Positions 1 to 5,722 are shown, counted from the first letter of the stretch. The stretch: DNA of 5,722 nt from Candidatus Zhuqueibacterota bacterium 4484_188 (GCA_002049825.1 MVCZ01000109.1:1-5722); one strand, 5' to 3'. Numbers and translations are program-made. Notes: generated by a model not told the origin, from the letters alone.

Positions 1-509
1 CGTGTTTGCTCCAACAGTGCCGGATTTTCCCGGCGCGTCTGCTCGCTAAAAAATTTTTCCAGGTGCGATTCGATCACCGGCGTCAGGTCTTCGTCCTGTT
101 CAAGCTGAGCAATCATCGTCCGGCGGTTCCGGCGTCCTTCTTCAGTATCGGCGGTCGCACGGGTGTTGGCAAGCAATAGCCCGGTAAACAGTTCCGGATG
201 ACTGCGAAAAAGCGCCAGCGCGACATAGCCCCCCATACTAAGCCCAACCACAATTGCGCGCTCAATTTGCGATTTTACGACTTCCCGGTAAACCTCTTCC
301 GCATAATCCGACATGGTCAGATTTTTGTCCGGTACACTGCGTCCGCCGAAGCCGGGGTAATCGGGTGTAAAATACCGAACTCCTTTTTTCGCAAGAAATT
401 CGGCCTGTGGCTGCCACATTTTATGGTTCAGGGGGAATGCCGGTAAAAACAGGACCGTGATACCCGAAAAATCCGGGAGAAATTGAATATGCTTGTTTTG
501 TTTGTTCAT
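1..509 (-). CDS. Alpha/beta hydrolase, N-terminal 169 codons (runs off left edge)
   Basis: This is the front part of an alpha/beta-hydrolase-fold protein, probably a soluble cytoplasmic esterase or lactonase. I translated it directly; it starts MNKQNKHIQFLPDF. Residues 18-31 (TVLFLPAFPLNHKM) match the first core strand and oxyanion-hole region, where the usual HG reads PA. Residues 49-58 contain the conserved DYPGFGGRS turn. Residues 87-95 (VVGLSMGGY) form the nucleophile elbow, with Ser91 as the expected catalytic serine. NTRATAD (115-121) followed by an Arg-rich stretch resembles the 3-oxoadipate enol-lactonase/BioH-like branch, where a similar 'DTRA.AD' stretch follows the elbow. The catalytic Asp and His would lie beyond the left edge, so completeness cannot be judged. 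The ATG sits directly after the TAG of the upstream TPR gene with no bases between, and AGAGGT lies 10 bases upstream inside that gene, so coupled translation is likely. The substrate is not predictable. Confidence 0.93.
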   Translation of the reverse strand, partial: MNKQNKHIQFLPDFSGITVLFLPAFPLNHKMWQPQAEFLAKKGVRYFTPDYPGFGGRSVPDKNLTMSDYAEEVYREVVKSQIERAIVVGLSMGGYVALALFRSHPELFTGLLLANTRATADTEEGRRNRRTMIAQLEQDEDLTPVIESHLEKFFSEQTRRENPALLEQT

Positions 510-3215
510 CTAAACATCAACCTCTTTGACCTGCTTCTTACATAATTGCAGAATGTCTTCGTGGTAGCGGGATTCGATAAACTGGGTGGTGAAAATCGTA
601 TCGCCAATCGCTTGCGCCATCTGCCGAATAAAAGTGCACGTTTCTTTTAACTGTGCTTTCAGCTTTCTTTTTTTGCCAATTTTTTGCAGGAGCCAAACCG
701 CTTCGCATAGCAACAAATAGCGAACCTGTGGCAGGCTCTGCTCTTGGGTAATTTTCAAAATATCCCTTAAACGGCGTTCCGCAGCGGTAAAAGCTTTTTG
801 GGCAGACAGTAATTTCACCTCTAAATACCCGGCAGCCGCCAGGTAGCGGGGATTGTCAGCAGCAAGGGTTGTAAATAATCGAATTACCGGTGCAGCTTTC
901 CCGTGGCTACCGGTTTCCAGCAGCCATAGTCCGATATAATACAGGTAATTCATACGGTCTGTTTTATTCCCGCCGGACTTAATTAAAGTATTTGCCTCGC
1001 GCAACAAACCGCGGGCGCTCTCCCATTTTTTATGTTTCATCTCGTAGTAAGAAAGATACAATTTTGCCAGGGTCAACAATTCCGTTTGCTGAAATTTTTC
1101 CGCCGAATCGTGCACCTGCTTCAGAAATTCCCTGGCGCGGGGAAGGCTGTGTACCAGCAAATATATATGACCAAGGTGCAACTTTATTTCGTTTTGCTGC
1201 AACGAATATCCCTTCCTGCGGCAGATTTCCATTGCTTTTTTGAACAGCCGTTCCGCTTCGCCGTAAATTGCCTGTTCTTTGTACACCAGGGCAGACTGGA
1301 TATAAACCTGAACCGACAAAGCGGGATAGAAAGCAATCACCGGGTGGGTAATGACGCTGTCTAAATGGGAAACAGCCAATTTCCATTTCCCCCGCAGGGA
1401 ATAAATCTCTGCCAAAAGAAGCGAAATCTGGAAGACCAACTGGGGATGATAAACATTCCGCAACTCCCGGCTCAGCGTGTCGGCAGTGTGCAGCGCTGCA
1501 TCCGGAAGACCATTTTTTACCCGGTATTTTACCCGGTCACGCAGCAGGTAACAATACAATTCCTGCGCTTCGCTGCCGTTTACCGGCATTTTTTGCAGGA
1601 TGGAGAGAAACGCCTGGTAACCGCTCTCGTCAAGCTCAATCAACCCTTTTAGTTTTTTATACAGCAGGAGCAAATCGGAAGGTGCCGCCTTTTCCCGGTA
1701 ATATTTGAGCGCTTCCAGGTAATTTTTCCGGGCGACATTTTTCCGGTTGAAATTGAGTTCGATGTCCCCCAGCAGTTGGTAACAATTACCTTTGCACCGG
1801 GGTAAACAGAATTTTTTAGAACGCACATCCCGCAGAATGTATTTTGCTTCCTGGAAGGCGTCCATTTTAATAAGAGCCCGGGCAATCTTTAAACTGATGT
1901 CCACCCAAGCATCCCGGTCGGAATCTGAAGTTTTACCTGCGGATTGTATCTTTTCATCCCTCAGGCGGCGCAATATTTCAAAAGCGTTTTCATTTACTCC
2001 TAACTTCAAATAAACTTCTAAGTAAGCCGACTCCCGGCGCGCGCTTTTCAGCGAAAACTCCGTTTCGCCAACCTCGTAAAACAGGTGCGATATCTTGTAA
2101 ACCTCACTCAATTTATTTTTCACGTGCAGGTCGTAAATTATCTGTAAATGTTTTTTCAAACGCTGTGCGGGAACAAATTGGTAAAACCAATCCTGCAAAA
2201 TATGCTCACTAAAACCGATGTAGGAGCTATTCCGCATGGTGAATTGTCTTAACAAACCGGTTCGAACCCAGTGCGTCATGGAGAAATCCGAAAATCGGAA
2301 ATGCCGCAGGATATTTTTGAAATCGTTAATTTCGGCAGAACCGCCTAAATACGCCAGAATAGAAAGAGTAATTTGCGTTTGCTCATCTATGTGGTTAAAA
2401 AGCTGCTCTAACACAAAATGCCAATCGCCGCTGACCCGGGAACACTGCATTTGTTTAATATTGATGAAACCGTCCGGTGCCTCTGCTAAGAACCGCCGGT
2501 AATGTCCCTCCAGCAACAAGCGGGTTTTTAACGGGTCGCCGGAGGTCTTAAAATAGCAATTATTGGTGATGATTCTGGCATTAATTGCCGACGTGGAAAA
2601 ATAATCCCGGATGTTTTGTGCAACTTCCCTGACAGATAACCGTGGTAAAACGACCCGGTGATCAACCGCAATAGACAACTGATGGTTAGCGATGTTTTCT
2701 CCGCTATAAATAATAAACAGCGGAAGGACCGACAATCTATCAAGTTCCCTGCGCAAAACTTCTGCCTGTAGGCGGTCAATTTCCTGCGTGTTTTCAAAAA
2801 TAAAAATGAATTTCCGGGTTTGACCGAGGGAGTGAAAAAAATGAAAGAACAGATTCTGCAAAGCAGCTTTTCTTTCCGGCGAAATTTCGGGAAGGGAATT
2901 TAATATTTCCTCTATATAGCGTTGCTGTGGTTTCGTAAAACCGTTCAGGAAAGAAAGGAAAAGCGGGTCCCCGTTTCGGAATAATTCCCACACTGTCTGA
3001 AGTTGCCAATGTGCCGGGCGGTGTTGTTCGTTCCTGAAATCGAACCGGTTGATAAAAAAAGAATCCGAATTTCGCCGGGAGACAAATGTATCCAACATTT
3101 CGGCGGTTCCGGACCCATATTCGCTTTGCACAGAGATACGAACCGGGAATTCCGCCGGTTTCTTTTTCAATAGTTGTTCCAGTTGACGGATGGCTGAGGT
3201 TTGGTTCCAGGTCAT
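510..3215 (-). CDS. Degenerate STAND/AAA-like NTPase with long TPR-like repeat array
   Basis: A protein of about 901 residues, numbered here from the ATG at 3215. Residues 20-240 look like a STAND/AAA_16-type NTPase domain with eroded motifs. The P-loop position reads SEYGSGTA (31-38), with Thr37 where the nucleotide-binding lysine should be and Ala38 where Thr/Ser is expected. The Walker B strand FIFIFENTQ (136-144) has Glu-Asn instead of two acidic residues. PLFIIYSGEN (165-174) sits where the sensor-1 strand belongs. Residues 278-365 look like the winged-helix section of STAND proteins, with the F.(H/E)..L..W/Y..(L/F)VP..R...H pattern at 335-358. From about 368 to 883 the chain is helical repeats; TPR-like units are clearest at 590-623, 630-668, 672-705 and 710-744. 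No DNA-binding, kinase, cyclase, signal peptide or membrane segment is visible. A likely role is protein-binding scaffold or sensor; partner and ligand are unknown. An in-frame GTG at 3236 would add seven residues, but it lies in a hairpin arm without a ribosome site. AGAAG stands 13 bases before the ATG. Confidence 0.85.
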   Translation of the reverse strand: MTWNQTSAIRQLEQLLKKKPAEFPVRISVQSEYGSGTAEMLDTFVSRRNSDSFFINRFDFRNEQHRPAHWQLQTVWELFRNGDPLFLSFLNGFTKPQQRYIEEILNSLPEISPERKAALQNLFFHFFHSLGQTRKFIFIFENTQEIDRLQAEVLRRELDRLSVLPLFIIYSGENIANHQLSIAVDHRVVLPRLSVREVAQNIRDYFSTSAINARIITNNCYFKTSGDPLKTRLLLEGHYRRFLAEAPDGFINIKQMQCSRVSGDWHFVLEQLFNHIDEQTQITLSILAYLGGSAEINDFKNILRHFRFSDFSMTHWVRTGLLRQFTMRNSSYIGFSEHILQDWFYQFVPAQRLKKHLQIIYDLHVKNKLSEVYKISHLFYEVGETEFSLKSARRESAYLEVYLKLGVNENAFEILRRLRDEKIQSAGKTSDSDRDAWVDISLKIARALIKMDAFQEAKYILRDVRSKKFCLPRCKGNCYQLLGDIELNFNRKNVARKNYLEALKYYREKAAPSDLLLLYKKLKGLIELDESGYQAFLSILQKMPVNGSEAQELYCYLLRDRVKYRVKNGLPDAALHTADTLSRELRNVYHPQLVFQISLLLAEIYSLRGKWKLAVSHLDSVITHPVIAFYPALSVQVYIQSALVYKEQAIYGEAERLFKKAMEICRRKGYSLQQNEIKLHLGHIYLLVHSLPRAREFLKQVHDSAEKFQQTELLTLAKLYLSYYEMKHKKWESARGLLREANTLIKSGGNKTDRMNYLYYIGLWLLETGSHGKAAPVIRLFTTLAADNPRYLAAAGYLEVKLLSAQKAFTAAERRLRDILKITQEQSLPQVRYLLLCEAVWLLQKIGKKRKLKAQLKETCTFIRQMAQAIGDTIFTTQFIESRYHEDILQLCKKQVKEVDV

Positions 3216-3233
3216 CGTTATTTTATCACTTCT

Positions 3234-3268
3234 CACAACACTAAGCGCTGTGGATTTTCGGTGTTGTG
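3234..3268 (-). repeat. Perfect 8-bp-stem inverted repeat in the tnaA-TPR gene gap
   Basis: The arms CACAACAC (3234-3241) and GTGTTGTG (3261-3268) are perfectly complementary and separated by 19 bases. On the minus-strand transcript this would fold into a hairpin whose second arm ends at the alternative GTG start (3236-3234), directly before the AGAAG that may serve as ribosome site for the ATG at 3215. It is not followed by a run of U on either strand, so it does not look like an intrinsic terminator. It could be a translation-gating or transcript-processing structure, or an operator. The repeat itself is seen directly; its function is inference. Confidence 0.5.
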
Positions 3269-3305
3269 CCCCGGCAGGAGAAAATTTGTTGGTGTTTGTT
3301 TAGTT

Positions 3306-4685
3306 TTACAATTCCACTTCTTTCAAAATTGCGGTAAAATGTCTCAGGAAAGGCGGTTCGTAAACCAGCCGCAATCCCTTCAGTTGATTCCGATTTTTGG
3401 CGATAGCGCTCAGGATTTCTGCAACATAGGTCAAATGAGAAACCGTGTAAACCCGGCGGGGAATTGCCAGCCGGACTAACTCCAATTCGGGATAATGCCA
3501 TTCGCCGGTTTGCGGGTCTTTGGCGGCAAACATCAGGCTGCCAATTTCGACGCCCCGGATTCCGCCCTCCCGGTAAAGAGCAACGGTAAGCGCCTGCCCC
3601 GGAAACATCGACTGGGGTATGTTTGGCAAAAATTTTTTCACATCGATGTACACCGCATGTCCGCCAATCGGTTTGACTATTGGAATTCCGGCATCAATCA
3701 GAAGATTCCCCAGATAAGCAGTGTGCTCGATGCGGTAGTGCAGATATTCCTCCTGCAGAACATCCTGCAACCCCCGGGCTAGCGCCTCTAAATCTCTGCC
3801 TGCCAGCCCACCGTACGTGGGGAATCCTTCCCGCAAAATGAGCAGGTTTTGCAGTTTCTGAAAGAGCGCTTCATCCTTCAAAGCAATAAAGCCGCCAATG
3901 TTAACCAAGCCGTCTTTCTTTGCGCTTACCCAACAGCCATCCGCGTAAGAGAACATTTCGCGTACAATTTCTTTTACCGGCGTGTTTTGAAATTCCTTTT
4001 CCCGCAATTTAATAAAATAAGCATTTTCGGCGAAACGCGCCGCATCGAAGAAGAACGGAATGCTATGTTCACGACAAATCCGGCTGATTTGACGAATATT
4101 TTCCATGGAAACCGGCTGCCCGCCGCCGCTGTTGTTCGTCAGGGTTACCGAAACCAGTGGAATTTGCTCCGCACCATATTTCCGAATTGCTGCGTTTAAC
4201 TTCTCTGCATCCATGTTTCCTTTGAACGGGTGCTCAACTTCCGGATGCAAACCTTCATCAATCACGCAATCCAGTGCGGTGGCACCGATATACTCCACAT
4301 TGGCGCGGGTGGTGTCGAAATGAATATTGTTAGGAACCACGTCCCCTTTTTTTAAGACCGTGCTGAACAAGATATTCTCTGCGGCACGTCCCTGGTGGGT
4401 AGGAAGCAGAAATTCAAATCCCATGATTTGTTTTACCGTTTCCTGCAAATGGTAAAAATTACGGCTGCCGGCGTAAGATTCGTCGCCCATCATGATACCT
4501 GCCCACTGGTAGTCGCTCATTGCCGAAGTGCCGGAGTCGGTCAGTAGGTCGATGAAAATACTTTCCGCCGGAATACGAAAAACATTGAATCCGGCTTCCC
4601 GGATTAACTTTTCCCGGGTTTGCCGGTCAACTAAGTGAATGGGTTCAACAGTCTTAATACGAAACGGTTCCAAAGGTAAATTCAT
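3306..4685 (-). CDS. tnaA: Tryptophanase (tryptophan indole-lyase), PLP-dependent
   Basis: The enzyme cleaves L-tryptophan to indole, pyruvate and ammonia in the cytoplasm (EC 4.1.99.1). It has 459 residues, against 471 in E. coli TnaA and 456 in Citrobacter tyrosine phenol-lyase (TPL). It is collinear with the beta-eliminating lyase family, from EPFRIK (6-11) through LTDSG, PTHQGR and the PLP-lysine motif SAKKDGLVNIGG. By family knowledge, Lys257 carries PLP, Tyr71 is the catalytic tyrosine, Arg100 and Arg217 contact the cofactor, Asp214 pairs with the pyridine nitrogen and Arg405 binds the substrate carboxylate. Positions that separate the two enzymes are tryptophanase-like: Asp124 (Thr in TPL), Ile381 (Arg in TPL) and His449 (Phe in TPL). 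The chain also ends in the E. coli-like LRHFTA..KEV. A start two codons earlier (4691) is unlikely because AAAGGA abuts it, whereas the ATG at 4685 has a 6-base spacer and gives the family-typical N-terminus. No permease gene is adjacent in the window. Confidence 0.95.
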   Translation of the reverse strand: MNLPLEPFRIKTVEPIHLVDRQTREKLIREAGFNVFRIPAESIFIDLLTDSGTSAMSDYQWAGIMMGDESYAGSRNFYHLQETVKQIMGFEFLLPTHQGRAAENILFSTVLKKGDVVPNNIHFDTTRANVEYIGATALDCVIDEGLHPEVEHPFKGNMDAEKLNAAIRKYGAEQIPLVSVTLTNNSGGGQPVSMENIRQISRICREHSIPFFFDAARFAENAYFIKLREKEFQNTPVKEIVREMFSYADGCWVSAKKDGLVNIGGFIALKDEALFQKLQNLLILREGFPTYGGLAGRDLEALARGLQDVLQEEYLHYRIEHTAYLGNLLIDAGIPIVKPIGGHAVYIDVKKFLPNIPQSMFPGQALTVALYREGGIRGVEIGSLMFAAKDPQTGEWHYPELELVRLAIPRRVYTVSHLTYVAEILSAIAKNRNQLKGLRLVYEPPFLRHFTAILKEVEL

Positions 4686-4691
4686 TCTCAT

Positions 4692-4697
4692 TCCTTT
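4692..4697 (-). promoter_or_regulatory. Ribosome binding site of tnaA (decides the start)
   Basis: AAAGGA on the minus strand is followed by six bases and then the ATG at 4685. It leaves no spacer to the in-frame ATG at 4691, so it selects the later start, which also matches the family N-terminus. Confidence 0.75.
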
Positions 4698-4831
4698 CTT
4701 CTCAACAGTATTCGGATATATTTGATTAAGAATCTGTCTTTTTTCACCGGTCGTGTTTTAAAACGCCGGAGCGCTCTGGTAGAAATAGGCAGTTTTGCTT
4801 TTCTTTACATTTGAAAACCCATTTGTCTCCG

Positions 4832-4847
4832 GAACAATTTATTGTTC
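4832..4847. promoter_or_regulatory. Perfect 16-base palindrome upstream of tnaA, possible operator
   Basis: GAACAATTTATTGTTC has two perfect 7-base arms (GAACAAT and ATTGTTC) around a TT centre. It lies about 150 bases upstream of the tnaA start, in the gap after the receiver gene. The loop is too small for a normal RNA hairpin, so a dimeric DNA-binding protein is the more natural reader. It does not match the CRP or FNR consensus that I know. A poor -35/-10 pair (TTGTTC, 17 bases, TCAAAT on the minus strand) overlaps its left arm. The symmetry is seen directly; the operator role is inference. Confidence 0.4.
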
Positions 4848-4912
4848 TCTCCCCTGCCTGCTGCCGGGAAAATGTAAAATACCGGGAAGCTTTCTCAATT
4901 ACCGGTCATAAT

Positions 4913-5293
4913 TTATACTCTTTTCAGAATCGATCTAAAGTTAGTTAAACTAAAGGGTTTTTGTAAAAAATCAAGTTTATCCTTCCGAATCAGCTCCTTC
5001 AAATCATCAGAAATTTCCATCCCGCTGGTAAATACTGCTTTACCACAATAATCAGGTTTCTGCCGAATTATTTTTTCGTATAAATCTTTGCCGTTGGCAT
5101 CCGGCAGGGTAAGGTCGATTATCAACAAATCGAAATTGGATTGATCAATTGCCTGCAAAGCGTTTCGGGCGCAGTCTGCAGACTCACCTTCATAACCAAA
5201 CGACTCCAGCATTCGAAGAATGATTTCCGAAAGCTCTTGTTCATCCTCAATCAACAGAATTTTTTTGCGTTTCCCGTTCGCGCTTTCAGCCAT
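4913..5293 (-). CDS. Stand-alone response regulator receiver domain (CheY-like)
   Basis: A 126-residue protein made of a single phospho-acceptor receiver domain with no output domain. The strand-1 motif KILLIEDE supplies the metal-binding acidic pair Glu16-Asp17. DLLIIDLTLPDANG holds the phosphorylated Asp60. VFTSG gives the switch Thr89, and LDFLQKPF gives the conserved Lys112 with the following cis-proline. All residues needed for phosphorylation by a histidine kinase are therefore present. The sequence resembles receivers found at the C-terminus of hybrid kinases, so it may act as a phosphate shuttle or bind a partner protein directly. No kinase gene is visible in the window. The ATG start has AAGGA nine bases upstream. 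The 227-base gap to tnaA leaves co-transcription open, so a regulatory link with tnaA or the TPR protein is only positional. Confidence 0.95.
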   Translation of the reverse strand: MAESANGKRKKILLIEDEQELSEIILRMLESFGYEGESADCARNALQAIDQSNFDLLIIDLTLPDANGKDLYEKIIRQKPDYCGKAVFTSGMEISDDLKELIRKDKLDFLQKPFSLTNFRSILKRV

Positions 5294-5302
5294 TCACAGT
5301 AT

Positions 5303-5311
5303 TCCTTTTTT
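5303..5311 (-). promoter_or_regulatory. Ribosome binding site of the receiver gene
   Basis: AAAAAAGGA on the minus strand, followed by nine bases and then the ATG at 5293. It supports this start, and no competing in-frame start lies nearby. Confidence 0.65.
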
Positions 5312-5343
5312 CTACCGCAACCCTTTCTCATCCGGGAATTTAT

Positions 5344-5349
5344 TTTATA
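5344..5349 (-). promoter_or_regulatory. Possible -10 element for the receiver gene
   Basis: TATAAA within the AT-rich stretch CATATAAAATAAATT on the minus strand would give a 5' leader of roughly 45 bases. The nearest -35-like hexamer (TTGTTA, 5371-5376) is 21 bases away, which is too far for a standard sigma-70 promoter. The short inverted repeat TCTCAT/ATGAGA spans the site. This is a weak call from base composition and position only. Confidence 0.25.
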
Positions 5350-5609
5350 TGAGATTTTCTGTTTTCAGGTTAACAAAACAGATTCGGTCAATCGATTCCA
5401 AAAATAAAAAACATCCCCTCTGCTTTTACCGGTGCGGAATCCGGCAACGAACACAGTTTTATGCTCCGCCAGCAACCAAAAAGTGCCTGCCGTTTTCCTG
5501 CATTCACGTTCACCCGCTAACCGGCATTCGATTTTCCGGTAATAATGAAGTCCAAAAATGCGTAGGTACCTTCCCCTTGTACCTGGCAATCTTTCCGGGA
5601 CACACCTTA

Positions 5610-5643
5610 GCCGGATTCAACCCTTCTAAACAGTCTGTCCGGC
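5610..5643 (-). repeat. 6-bp-stem inverted repeat after the right-edge gene
   Basis: GCCGGA and TCCGGC are perfect complements separated by 22 bases, starting about 12 bases after the stop of the right-edge gene. The position suits a 3'-end hairpin, but the loop is large and no U-run follows, so a terminator role is doubtful. Confidence 0.3.
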
Positions 5644-5654
5644 AAATTCAGAAA

Positions 5655-5722
5655 TCAACCGGCAGGATGTTCATCTTCGGTTGTTTTTTTATCTGCCGGT
5701 TTAGCAGCAGAAGAGTCATCTT
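5655..5722 (-). CDS. C-terminal tail of an unidentified protein (runs off right edge)
   Basis: One minus-strand frame entering from the right edge reads 21 codons rich in Asp, Ser, Ala, Lys and Glu. It contains AAKPADKK, ends in TTEDEHPAG and stops at a TGA. Such hydrophilic, low-complexity tails are common at the ends of bacterial proteins, and the other two frames look worse: one stops after one codon, the other is a Leu/Lys mixture. The strand agrees with every other gene here. There is too little sequence to name a family. It could also be chance. Confidence 0.45.
   Translation of the reverse strand, partial: DDSSAAKPADKKTTEDEHPAG

Larger units (their letters stand above)
4686..4912. other. 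Intergenic gap between the receiver gene and tnaA
   Basis: This 227-base stretch holds the palindrome at 4832-4847 and the tnaA ribosome site. Apart from these I see only a weak AT-rich -10-like hexamer (TATATC on the minus strand, 4715-4720) with no matching -35. A clear intrinsic terminator is absent: ACCGG and CCGGT just after the receiver stop could pair around a 16-base loop, but only AUUUU follows. The short minus-strand reading frames (for example MGFQM and MTGN) contain no tryptophan codon, so there is no TnaC-like leader peptide. The gap is rich in CCGG, with six copies counted by eye. Confidence 0.6.
5294..5654. other. Gene-poor region between the right-edge gene and the receiver gene
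   Basis: About 360 bases with no convincing protein gene or recognised RNA. It contains the receiver gene's ribosome site and possible -10, plus two inverted repeats. GCCGGA (5610-5615) pairs with TCCGGC (5638-5643) around 22 bases, shortly after the upstream gene's stop. AGGTAC (5564-5569) pairs with GTACCT (5579-5584) around 9 bases. Neither is followed by a clean T-run, so neither is a clear intrinsic terminator. I looked for conserved cores of tmRNA, SRP RNA, RNase P RNA and common riboswitches (TPP, cobalamin, FMN, c-di-GMP) and saw none. CCGG occurs about ten times. Confidence 0.5.

Noticed and set aside
1030..1386. Overlapping open frames of 110-118 codons on both strands inside the large TPR gene
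   Set aside because: They lie fully inside a long gene with clear domain structure and repeat pattern; their translations are low-quality out-of-frame readings without ribosome sites or motifs.
680..1601. The repeated string TTTTTTGCAGGA seen twice in the TPR gene
   Set aside because: Both copies encode LQK in unrelated helices; a coincidence of codon choice, not a DNA repeat.
2259..2268. GGTTCGAACC, which resembles a tRNA T-arm
   Set aside because: It sits inside the winged-helix coding section of the TPR gene, and no acceptor, D or anticodon arms can be built around it; it is a chance palindrome.
3849..4199. A 116-codon plus-strand open frame inside tnaA
   Set aside because: It is antisense to a strongly conserved enzyme region that includes the PLP lysine, so it is a shadow of tnaA.
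3306..4685. Tyrosine phenol-lyase as the name of the lyase gene
   Set aside because: Asp124, Ile381 and His449 replace the Thr, Arg and Phe that mark tyrosine phenol-lyase.
4808..4825. Mini reading frame MGFQM preceded by GGAG, as a leader peptide for tnaA
   Set aside because: Five codons with no Trp or stalling motif; nothing separates it from chance.
4860..4912. Intrinsic terminator after the receiver gene (ACCGG...CCGGT followed by ATTTT)
   Set aside because: The stem is only five pairs with a 16-base loop and the T-run is interrupted; too weak to call.
5365..5589. A 74-codon minus-strand open frame starting with TTG
   Set aside because: It has a rare start codon without a good ribosome site, an Arg- and aromatic-rich composition that looks like translated non-coding DNA, and no recognisable motif.

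Overview
The window is a bacterial segment of moderate G+C content in which every supportable gene reads on the minus strand, that is, from the right edge toward the left. Nothing in it pins down the organism. The set of genes (a tryptophanase, a free-standing receiver-domain regulator, a very long TPR protein of the STAND type) fits an anaerobic or facultative environmental bacterium, possibly from the Bacteroidota/Calditrichota-like part of the tree. That placement is only an impression from gene style.

In the direction of transcription, the layout is as follows. (a) The right edge holds the last 21 codons or so of an unidentified protein with a charged, low-complexity tail (5655-5722). (b) A stretch of about 360 bases follows with no convincing gene; it holds two small inverted repeats and a possible promoter for the next gene. 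(c) A 126-residue stand-alone CheY-like receiver protein (4913-5293) has a complete phosphorylation site. (d) A 227-base gap contains a perfect 16-base palindrome. (e) A full-length PLP-dependent tryptophanase (tnaA, 3306-4685) keeps the catalytic residues and carries the residues that separate tryptophanase from tyrosine phenol-lyase. (f) A 90-base gap contains an 8-bp-stem inverted repeat next to the start of the following gene. (g) A protein of about 900 residues (510-3215) has an N-terminal STAND/AAA-like NTPase fold with ruined Walker motifs, a winged-helix-like section and a long array of TPR-like helical repeats. (h) The first 169 codons of an alpha/beta hydrolase (1-509) begin at the base directly after the stop codon of (g).

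The TPR protein and the hydrolase are almost certainly co-transcribed and probably translationally coupled. tnaA may belong to the same transcript; the receiver gene is less certain. The tightest biological reading is a tryptophan-degrading (indole, pyruvate and ammonia producing) enzyme next to a probable non-hydrolysing STAND/TPR scaffold paired with a small-molecule hydrolase. A functional link between the three is inference from position only. The most unusual items are the degenerate NTPase, the inverted repeat at its 5' end, the palindrome upstream of tnaA, and a strong excess of the tetranucleotide CCGG across both coding and non-coding DNA.
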